Below, in pieces: positions 11,376-20,649 of a DNA stretch of 64,000 nt. The DNA is from Lunularia cruciata (lineage: Eukaryota; Streptophyta; Marchantiopsida; Lunulariales; Lunulariaceae). How positions within the stretch are numbered: the stretch's first letter is position 1; each line of letters opens with the position of its first letter. A program made the translations under genes and the position numbers. The DNA is taken from contig OX419755.1 in the NCBI GenBank assembly GCA_948567375.1, forward strand, positions 24,185,001 through 24,249,000. The letters run 5' to 3'. Under the pieces are notes generated by a model. It saw nothing but the letters and a program-made list of their open reading frames with translations. It did no database searches and had not been told where the DNA came from.

Positions 11376-11456
11376 CCACACTCCGTAAGGGATTGCCCAA
11401 TGAATATGCTTTTTGGATCTCGCACCAAACATTGGACAATCCCTTACGGAGTGTGG
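11376..11456. repeat. Near-perfect 27-bp hairpin with 27-nt loop
   Basis: The left arm is 11376-11402 (starts ccacactccgtaaggg) and the right arm 11430-11456 (ends cccttacggagtgtgg). There is one mismatch, which would be a G:U pair in RNA transcribed in one direction. The size is compatible with a short plant microRNA precursor or a small foldback repeat. It resembles no conserved miRNA family I know. Part of an open frame (11216-11536) crosses it but looks fortuitous. Confidence 0.6.
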
Positions 11457-11982
11457 CTCTTACACACATAAGCAGCGCTCTGTTAGCAGAACTTCAAACA
11501 CTAAGAAAAGATTTGCTATCATTGCTTAGAATTTAGACATCGTGGTTGCCACCTTTGATAAAACCAAGTAAAGAATAAGAGATGATAAACAACTCATCCA
11601 TCAAACTTGTACATGTACAGTATCAAACTTGTGCTACATGAACATTTTTGTCTGTGCCTGGAAAACACTCGCTTCCACCCTTACTACTACATCTTTTCTT
11701 ACTTCTGTGAAGCTTCAACCACCATTTATTCAAAAGACAAGAAAGTTCATCAGATTACTTTCAGCCCGGTGTGATGAATGTGTCTCATTGAAAACGTTTT
11801 GTGATGGCATTCTACTCGTGAATGAAGGTTCTTCACCCGCCTTCTCTTCCTTCGAATTTTCCTGCCTTTGTTTACTTTCCCAGGCGATCTAATATAACTG
11901 TGAAGGAAGTGGTCTATTGAAGTTACACTGTTTATCGGAGTTCCACAAATGTCATTCAAACATCTCCAAGTGAATCAAAGAA

Positions 11983-12016
11983 CTCACTATAGTGAGATTC
12001 TTTCACTATAGTGAAA
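11983..12016. repeat. Two adjacent CACTATAGTG palindromes
   Basis: ctcactatagtgag (11983-11996) and tttcactatagtgaaa (12001-12016) are both perfect palindromes sharing the 10-bp core CACTATAGTG, with centres 19 bp apart. This resembles a pair of dimer-binding sites or a small inverted duplication. Function unknown. Confidence 0.6.
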
Positions 12017-13198
12017 CCAAGAACTTTAAACTGAAGATCTCTACTTCAAGTCGAAAACAACTAACTACCAAGAACCCTTTGGTTGGTTTGTTGGTATGCC
12101 ACATTTGTTATGTAATTGGTAGGGTGTCACATCCGTTACTATGTGGTGTTTTATCGTCTTCGCTCTCCTTACTTAGACGTTTGAGGTATTCTGAACTGAT
12201 GTATACTGCTTTGGTATGGATTAATTGTCAGCTACGATGTTGTTTTGGCAGACTCTGCTATCTAAACACATGATGAATACTGCAATCTCTAATCGAATCA
12301 TCTTCCAATATTTGCAAAAGGAACCAAAGCATTTTGTCGTGTTCTAGAACAGTAGACCATTTTCCTGATTGTTCTCAACGGCATCTAGATTCGTTTGGAT
12401 GTCAACGTAGAAGGTCTGCCAGTGCGGAAGGGGTTTTAGACAATTTTGACGATGCCGTAGCTAGTGGCGGAAGCCGATTGTGGCCACTTGAACGCGAGCG
12501 GGGCGTTTGTTAGTGCGAGTCAAAGGTCCTTGCGTTTACTTGGCTTCAAGTTCCTCATTCGTTCTATCGTAGGCCTTCGTTTCGCGGGGGTAATAGAAGC
12601 AATCTGCAAGCTTGATTGAGGTTGGAGACACGAAGTTACACAGAGTAGCTCGACAACATGTGTTCCATTTGGACGGCCAGGAATTACTCCTCACTTTTTA
12701 TTCTCGACTAATTGAAGTTCACAGAACCTTGATACAATCAATAAGCTTGATTGAGTATCTTCCCCTTTAGAGGGAATTGTTTTACTACTGCTAATTAGTG
12801 ACCGCTCAGCTCCCCTGGATGTGAGTGCCGTCGCGTCTATACAGCACCGATATAACTACAAAATTTGCAAGTGGAGATGGACATTGCGGCCCCGTGAGAG
12901 CTGCAATGTTCTCCACTATCGAGTTCACAGAAAATTGCCAGATTGTAGCGCGGTTTACCTGGAGTTGGGGTGTTTCACCTACAAGTGTTCAATAGATTAG
13001 GCTCTCCATCACAATAGGTGATTGAATGCGTCCCCTCTGGCCAGCGAAAGAGAGAATCATCTCACTTATCTTGTAGATCATTAAAAATGAGTTCTGGTTT
13101 CTTTAAGTCCAGAAAACACCTGTCCTATGTAACATAACTTCTCCCATCCAAAAAACCTCGGGTCTTTGAGGAGACCAAATTCAAGCTCCCTGGACTCG
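12017..13198. other. Balanced-composition block 2, between hairpins and the two-exon gene
   Basis: Nothing recognisable. If the gene at 13199-13819 has further exons they would lie here on the minus strand; an acceptor-like cattgcag (12908-12901 on the minus strand) is one candidate, giving only a short extension. Confidence 0.35.
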
Positions 13199-13819
13199 TC
13201 ACCTGAAAGATCTCAAGACGGCGGATTGTCTGGCACTCTTGAATGCATGCCTTGAGGGTCGCTCGATACTGGGAACTGTCAATTCGGAGAACCTCCTCTT
13301 CTTAGAGGGCGCAGAACTTCCCGCAGGTCGCCTGCGGACCCTATCCATCGGGTTGCGTACATTATCAGGTCCGCTGCTGTGATTATGAATCTGAAATCAC
13401 AGAGAACGAGCTAATAAGAACCAACTTGTCGAGGGAGAAAGGTTTTATCATTACAAAATAGACCACTGAAGGATGTGGTCGAATCGACAATCCACAGCCA
13501 GAGGAATGGGCACAACGTAATCGAAATGTATGTTTTAGCAAATCTGGTTTCAAAGATTCTACGTGGGACTTCTGCACAATCCTGAACTGAACGAGCGAAA
13601 ACAAATTCTTACATTGGCTGCAAAGAGATGGGTGATATCGTGCAGTGGCATGCGCTGAGATGGCCGCAAAATGGTAGCTCTTTCGGGTACATTGGTTAAT
13701 GCCAGCATCGGGGAATTTTCGTCATTCTCCCTTCCCAACGATCCTTCCACGGTCATGAATTGGACAGCCTCGTGTACGTCCTCAGAAATCCTAACGTGAT
13801 GGGCCCTGTCGACTGCCAT
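13199..13819 (-). CDS. Two-exon gene, candidate APC/C substrate (securin/PATRONUS-like)
   Basis: Exon 1 runs from ATG at 13819 to 13613 and ends at a consensus donor (AAT, then gtaagaattt). A 222-nt intron ends in a pyrimidine-rich acceptor (ctgtgatttcag). Exon 2 runs 13390-13199. Both junctions are phase 0, so the reading frame continues to give 132 residues. The product has DEN (residues 33-35, in RENDENSPM), then a D-box-like RMPLHDITH (56-64), then a basic tail with a nuclear-localisation-like KKRR (about 99-102) and many Arg. DEN followed by R-x-x-L-x-DIT is the N-terminal layout of plant securins (PATRONUS, RSS1), which the APC/C destroys to release separase; that link is inference. Exon 2 could instead end at 13203 with donor TTCAG/gtgacg, and the protein would then continue. 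It may be a pseudogene copy. Confidence 0.6.
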
Positions 13820-14700
13820 GCTTGAAAGGGTGTAAACCACCTGGGAAATGCAGGAACAATGGTAGACACCACGGCAGTCGAAATGCCCCAGTTCGGTTAT
13901 AGGTGCATCTAGTTACCGAAAGTTGATGAGCACCAGCAATACTTGTCAAAGCCCCGTTAACCCAGTATCTGCTGAAATCGGGCAGAAGATCCTTCGCACC
14001 GGCAGAGCAAAATCACCCTTCAAGACGTGAACTGAACACACGGACTTACAAATCCGACGTGCACATTAGTATTCACCATGTGGGAGAAGTGGAGGTATCA
14101 CGAGAAGCCGGGAGATGCAGTTCTAGCACAGAAACTGATGTGAGATAGTGTTGCGAGATACCGTGGGAAGCAGTGGTGTAAGGTAAGGAGACGAAATGGA
14201 GTGGAATGGATGACTGAGGTTGTGGCATGGGAGACGAGCTGAATATATAAGGAGAGAGGACAGACAAGGGCGGGGGGTCCACTTTGCAGAAGAAGTGGGC
14301 CAGCCCTTCTGGCAAAAGGAAGTTGGGGGGAACTCACTCCAGTGTGAATTTGGATGAGGCAGCAAAAGGGGGAGGGAATGAAGGCAGTGAAGAGCAGGAT
14401 GAAGAAGAGGCTTTAGCGCGCACGGCAACAAAGAACAGCCGCTGTCCTCCTCCTCGTCCTCGTCCTCTTCCTCCTCGGCCGCTGGAGAAGAAACCTCCTT
14501 TATTTCGAATTTTGAAACTCGAGCTCTTTCTCTCGTGATCGAATGAGAGAGATGGAGATTGCGATCTGACTCCATCGCTCCCCAAAATCACCTGTACCTC
14601 CGAAGACACAAGGCACCGGTTGAGTATAAAGTATTCATATAACTGTACCGTTACCACTAGGGGTAGTAGTGTTGTGATAACGACCTCAGAGATCTATAGG
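13820..14700. other. Probable promoter and leader region upstream of the two-exon gene
   Basis: On the minus strand this is the 5' side of the gene. It contains a TATA-like motif (14243-14251), a TCCTCG-type microsatellite at about 14446-14480, and acceptor-like tttcccag just before the start codon region (about 13841-13849), allowing a 5'UTR intron. The overlapping Glu/Asp- and Ser/Pro-rich open frames here arise from the simple repeat and are not called as genes. Confidence 0.4.
14243..14251. promoter_or_regulatory. TATA-like element
   Basis: TATATAA reads on the plus strand (14244-14250) and TATATATT on the minus. The minus direction would place a start site near 14215, about 400 bp before the ATG of the two-exon gene. 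Assignment to that gene is inference. Confidence 0.35.
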
Positions 14701-16981
14701 ATATTTTTCTGCCTCGGAGCACTGCTGCTCATTCTGCTGTTCACCCGGAATTTCAGGGTATCTAATATGTAGAGGGACTTTTATAGGATTTTGTTACCAC
14801 TTGAGGGTGATATTATGTTTTGACCTGTAGCCCTTTTGCATAATTCCTGAATTCCAAACTTTTACAACCACTCTGGTTTTGGAAATGAATCAGAACTGCA
14901 TGGCTGAAACGGATTCCTATTTCAAGATGTCAGCTAAGTTCTAGATATTCCTGTTTGTGAAGTGGTTGTCGGATGAAGAAGAGTTCTCTTTTGGAAACGA
15001 GTGCGTGGTTTTAACTGGCACACATAAATATGGTTGAGATGTATTTCATTTCCTTATGTACGATCTGATGAAAAGGACCTTTTAGATTTACCTTATATTT
15101 TGCTTCTGGGAGCATTATAGAATCCAAGAAGTTAAAAAGCATAAAGTTAATCGTAGATATTAGTAAAAGTCCAAATAAGCTATTCCCGATCTTAGCAAAA
15201 TCGGTTGCAAATGAAAAAATGTGTTCGTTTGCGAATCTAGACTAACAAGTTTAGTTGACGACTATTTGGGTCTCACTCGCCTTCAAGAGTCACCGGTATT
15301 CACTCACGTTGCCACCTAGCAAATATTCAGACACGATTCGTGTCTTATTAAACATCTTCCATAGACCTTCATATATTGACATAATCATGACTTGTTTTAC
15401 AATCTGTATATGTAGGAATTCCTATCATAATTTGTCAAACGAATCATGGTCTCGAGGTTTGTGACCAATTTTCGGTTTGTTCTTTTGCCATCATGCATGT
15501 GTATGTATGATGATGTTTAATTGTTTGTTCCACCTATTTGGAATATATTAGCCAACAACATTGCCGACCCATACTTGGAAATGGCAACTACGGATAAACC
15601 CATCTGCATTATTAGGTCTTCTTTCATTTTGACTATAAAATAATAACCTCTATAATTCTTTATCAGAAGGTAGAAAGAATATTAAGTTACTTGTTATGGA
15701 CGAACAACGTCTTTCTTTTTCTCTTTGAACTGGAAGGGTCCAATGCTGCCATTGTGACACATTTGCTCCAGGACGATTCATTAAACCTCTCATTCCAAGG
15801 AGAATGCTTTAGGATATGGATCATGGCACATCCTAAAAGGAATTTAAGTAACATGAATAGGTGGTAACTAAAACATGTTTATTTTATGTTTCAGTAGCAA
15901 AACATGGAGTAAAAGCTGGTGCTTAGTTGTTGGGCTATCATCCCGAAATTATAGAAACTGAAGTACGGCATTTGTCCTCATAATCAAATATCTTCGAACT
16001 AGACTCTGTGATGACTACAGTGAAGATCCCTCATGGATTCTCTACGTGAAAGGAGACTTAGTCCAAGGACTTTCAAAATAAATTTCCCAGTGGACAGAAC
16101 AAAGCCAAAAGATCCCCCCAAAACCTACATTCATGAACTGCAGGCACCCATATGGCTACATTCAACTGTAGGGATAAGAAGGGTTGAGTCCTTGTTCATA
16201 GTGGCACCACCCATGGCAAACTTGGAACATAACAACTACCTTTAAACTCAGTTTCGTTTTCCCACTTCAGTTTAGTGAAGTCTTAGAAGATGACTCATGC
16301 AGATGATAACCATTTGGGATATAATGGCACCCTCAAGGAAAGAAATGTATCATAAGATTGTAGTGATTTGTAGAAAGTTGGATTTCATTTCCTTCCGCTT
16401 GCCTCATTCACTTTCTGCAATTGAATAATATTGATCGCCTGTGTGTCTTTTGAGGCTTGGCACTCGACCCTGAAGAGGACGTCAGATGTGAACTACCCTC
16501 ATTTATTTTGCTGGCCTGTTCATCATTTTCTGGTCAGGCTCTATGAGTTACGGATCCGCCACACACAGTGGAGTAGACGGTATAAGGTGGAGATTTGATT
16601 CCGTTATGAAGATGACAGTTTCACCTTACAGACTATCTATCTCCTGCGAGGTGGAACTTGACTTTTCAACCTCCATCTAGATTGGTATGTGTGTTTCAGT
16701 CAATCATATTCCGGAAATGATGTATAATTATGCTAATGCTATCTTTATAATGTAATATCGATCACTAACGTGGAGAACAATAAGGATATTGATTGAGCTG
16801 TCAATATCATTCACGTCATATTTCAACCATTCGGTTGTCAAGGACTTCTTCGATTTTGCTCAACATCTTGATTCCAAATTCATCATCTATAAAGAGAGGA
16901 GATACTGGTTATGTTTCGGAAAGGAAAATATATGTATATGTGACAGTGTTTGAAGAGCAAAGATAACACTTTGTGTATAAT
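14701..16981. other. Balanced-composition block 2, no gene called
   Basis: An open frame from ATG at 16033 to 16245 (70 residues, starting MDSLRERRLSPRTF) has no recognisable domain. The rest has many stops in all frames. No repeat or transposon signature was seen. Confidence 0.35.
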
Positions 16982-17225
16982 CCGCAAGTCTCAAATCCCA
17001 TCTAGAATTTGCATCTATCAGCCGTACCATATGGTAACTGAAGGGTTCTAAAATGAGCAAATCCTTAGTTTAATGTACCACACCGATGCGTAAGTGATAC
17101 CTGCAAGTATGCTGCATACCATGCAAGTCCCACGTTCCATCTATATTCCCATCGCTGTGGAATAATATCTGGTAACTACGGGGGCCCAAGAAATGAGCAG
17201 ATGATTTAATTTACTCCACGGCTAC
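16982..17225 (+). repeat. Diverged tandem duplication, about 138-bp period
   Basis: Unit 1 (about 16985-17090) and unit 2 (about 17122-17225) share gcaagtc, ccatcta, tggtaact, aaatgagca and a tta-gtttaa/ttaattta block before ccac. The units are well diverged, so the duplication is old. Confidence 0.55.
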
Positions 17226-18565
17226 ATTATTGATATGATAAGGATCGAAAGAGGAACTTTTCTCTCCAAGGATTGGCCACGCTTCACTCAAAAATGATGT
17301 GGACTAATTTACCCAAATGTGATTTGCGCGGCGTATTAATCTGCCAGAGTAGTTGTTGCATAGTTCGCGTTGAGGATACCATTTATGCAGAACTTTCCCT
17401 ATCGAAGGAAATCTTAGTGTCCTTTCTGCAAGCGATTCTTGTAGACTATATCCCCATGCATTCACGTAAACCTGAACCTTAGCTGTCCATACCAAAGTAA
17501 AGTCACACCAATTGACTAGCTTTCTCTTGTCAACCCGGACTCCCTCTGCTTACCCATCGTCATTTCCCCGAAGGAAAATGTGGACCTCTGACTTGAACTT
17601 ATACAGTGAACGCCTTTACTTAGTGTCTGTGAGACGGACGGCACGTGAGGGGAGGGTCTTTACTCTCATCAGAAAACAGGGTGTGGTCTCATTGTCTCCC
17701 TCTGAAGCATACAGTACAGTACAGTAGGTGGAGTTTTAGCGGGTTGTTCCCGCTGACGGAGTCGCTACGGCTACCAATTTAGAAGTAGGGAAGACTCTAT
17801 TATGGCTCCAGTAAACTTGAGTCTTGAGTTTGGAATCTTGAGCTTCTTCGTAAATCCAAAAAGAAATTATTTCTAAATTGCAATATGGCTATGATCTTGC
17901 AATATGCGAGAAAACTTCAGTTGTACTTCTAGCAATACATGAGGGGGTTTTAATAGGTAAAACTCGGGGATTTCTCGATTATCTCCTGTATCCAATTCTC
18001 CGTGAATATAATGCGTTCGAGAGGTGAGAAGTAACGATAGTACCAACAGTACCCAACTTACCTACCGCACCTATTCATGCAACTTGATATCTAGCTTCAC
18101 TGATCGGATCTGCTCGTTAGTTCTGGTGCATGGCATGGCAATGTAAGCATTCTTAGTTTACAATTACAGTGTTGCAGCAGGTAAAAATTTCCAACCTAAC
18201 TGGTAATCAACACTATGTGTGGGATGCAGCATAGGAATGAACAGCCCCTAAATAGGGCACACCTTTTGCCAGAACCGAATGATCAAGCCACTGTTGAAGA
18301 CAATGATCAGCTAATCTAAGAACTCTAGTGATTTCATCTCACCCCAAAACAATGCTGGGGAGAGAGCGAAATTTGTCTGTACCTCCAGAGTCTTGACTAG
18401 CAGCTAAAGTAGGGACCTGGACGAATCTGGTGATGTGACGACCACCGCCAAGGGACGACAAGACTGTCCAGACGAGCGCACTTTTGTTTAATATCGATAG
18501 ACTTTCAATTTTCAAAGAGTCGAGGGAGACTACTGCCTTCCTCTGCTGTTGCATGGGATATCGAG
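17226..18565. other. Balanced-composition block 2, no gene called
   Basis: Short open frames at 17273-17482 and 17512-17727 (plus) and 18339-18554 (minus) have no recognisable domains or splice context strong enough to call. Confidence 0.3.
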
Positions 18566-18572
18566 TATATAA
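18566..18572 (+). promoter_or_regulatory. TATA box upstream of a small open frame
   Basis: TATATAA lies 62 bp upstream of the ATG at 18634, a typical distance for a core promoter with a short leader. Confidence 0.35.
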
Positions 18573-18633
18573 CCGATGAAAGGACCAACTTATATTAGCA
18601 GTCAGAGTCTCCTACAGTATTCAATTCGATATT

Positions 18634-18753
18634 ATGCCGCCAAATAAGAGGAAGAAGGACAAAGTCTGGACACCAGGACAGGACAGCGAAAGTTCCTACC
18701 TACGCATTGTCGGCCACAACGGCGAAACTGATTTGGAGGTACTGATAAATTAG
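18634..18753 (+). CDS. Small open frame or first exon, basic start
   Basis: ATG to TAG gives 39 residues starting MPPNKRKKDKVW, with a nuclear-localisation-like KRKK. A possible splice donor (GAG, then gtactg) at 18738/18739 would make it a first exon ending GHNGETDLE. No downstream exon could be joined with confidence. The preceding TATA box gives modest support. No family recognised; it may be chance. Confidence 0.25.
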   Translation: MPPNKRKKDKVWTPGQDSESSYLRIVGHNGETDLEVLIN

Positions 18754-20547
18754 CGTGAGTTACAGGAGTCGTACCAACTGAAAGTTCACAACTGGACCTG
18801 ACTAAGTAGGCTACACCGACAAACCAGGCTGGATGTCATATATGAACTGTATCTCCTTTGAAACTTGAAATTAACCCCGTCTGTAGATCTTCCAAATTCT
18901 CGATTTCCCTCCGGAGACTTCACACTCATGAGTCAAATCAGTCTGTCTCTCTTCCATAGCTCCCTCGTTCTATCTTGGCGGGAATACCCTCTACAAGAAC
19001 AATATTGTTTAAACTTCTTTTTTTTCCCCTAATTTCTCCAAGGCCTCGTGGAAAACGTATGGCTTTTCTCTGGAATTTCCTTTCTGTAAATGGCATGGGA
19101 GCGAGAGGGGCGGGCAGACAATAGCTTTGACCTTGTCCGTGCCAGTAAATGCGCTCCTCCTTGCTCGCCTTGAAGAAACATATACTATGAAGCTATGCAG
19201 TAGTGTCGCGAGTTAATACTCTAGAGAGAGAAACTAATCACGCTAGACAAACTTAAAACAACTGTATTCAAGGTTGTATGTTGTTCATCGAGACCACTCC
19301 TCTGAGTAAGGCTGAAACCTACTAATAAAAGTAAGAGGGATGTTCCAACTTCCTAGAGGAAGTTTGGGACCATCTTCAAGAAGACCAACAAATTCTTGAA
19401 CAGGGACATAATCTTGAGGCATGCTTCGAATTCGTTTCCTACAAAGCATAGAGTTTCTGTAAAGGGTTGTGCCTAAGAGATACTTGTACGTGCGATATTC
19501 TCGACAAGTACCGACGAAGATTAAGTTAGCAGAAAGCAAACACAAGCTCAGATTTTTCATACTCAGTCAGAGGTAGCTTATATACAGCAGAAATGTACAA
19601 ACATAACAGAAAGTCGGAAATTCTTCAACCAAACTTCCAGTGCTAAACTTGCGGTGGTGTCGCATATTGTGCTCGATCGACTTATATAATCAAGCTTCAT
19701 AAATGACTTTCAAGGTGACTCGCAAAGAGCTCCATCTTTAAGACACTATCCAACAAGCTTCTAGCATTTCTTGTACATCTACAGGGACAGATATAAAAAC
19801 CTTCTTTACTTCCACTTCACCTATGAAACAATCAATACCCCAATACCTCTAAGGTTTGTAACTCCGCGATCATGCTGAATCGCCATACATTTCTTGTCGT
19901 GATCAAATTTTTAGCCGTGTTCTCAACAAATCTCCTCCGTTACGAAACACACGTTCGCGGTGTTCATAATCTCTACTCGGAGATCGTAATGACTGTGCTT
20001 CTGTAAAGAAACTGGTACACTCTTTACAAGTGTAACAGATCGAGTATCACTCGTTTTATCTGAGGAAAAAGTGATGGAACCAGCAGAAACCTATCCACCA
20101 ACCCTCTCCCAGAGAACCATACATAAATACAATGAGCATATTAGATAGCTCTTTACTTCGGCAATTTTAACATAGAGTAATTTGACATTCATCTCTCTGT
20201 CATTGAGAATTCGTCTGGATATAGGGTAGCAACTCTTAATCAGACAAGGTGAATAGTCCTGATGTGTATGACTGGCGCTATAACTATGCGATATCTAAAC
20301 GGAATATCGTAGAAACGCGTTTGCACCTCGTGATCAGTTAGATTGCTATAGTGACTGAGAGATAATCAATGTTTTGGAATATATTGATTTAGAGTTTTAG
20401 ATCAAGATTTGTCGTTCCGAAACTTCATCTGATCTCCTCTCTCCTTTTGAGAGGAACATGAAAGTCCTAGGACGGGAGAGGTTACAGCAAAGCAAAGAGC
20501 AAAGAACCAATCTACAAATAATGCAGTATGTGACACACAGAAGATAA
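18754..20547. other. Balanced-composition block 2, no gene called
   Basis: A minus-strand frame at 19560-19285 (91 residues, hydrophobic start LSLCLLSANLIFVG) has TATATAAG about 25 bp before its ATG. That is too close for a normal leader, and nothing in it is recognisable. Otherwise no features seen. Confidence 0.3.
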
Positions 20548-20625
20548 CGAGAAAGATGGGAAGATCGTGTCAAGCGGAACAAGCATGAAGCAAGGTAATG
20601 GGGCTAATCTCCAGTAGCATCTGAA
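20548..20625 (-). repeat. LINE 3'-end fragment, adjacent to LINE A
   Basis: gagaaagatgggaagatcg ... ggtaatggggctaatctcc aligns with the LINE 3' end at 20650-20735 and with the solo fragment at 10535. It lies in the same orientation as LINE A, only about 25 bp from LINE A's own 3' end, so two 3' ends stand in tandem. Confidence 0.55.
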
Positions 20626-20649
20626 TGAAGAAGGACGACCGCGTAGAAA

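Noticed and set aside
11216-11536. 106-codon plus-strand open frame
   Set aside because: It spans both arms of the hairpin at 11376-11456, starts without ATG at the listed position, and has no domain.
11983-11996. Similarity to a phage T7 promoter core (ctcactatag)
   Set aside because: Only ten bases, part of a palindrome, with no vector sequence around it.
14123-14657. Overlapping 80-150 codon frames, acidic, Gly/Arg- or Ser/Pro-rich
   Set aside because: They arise from a TCCTCG-type simple repeat read in several frames on both strands; no frame shows gene-like features beyond it.
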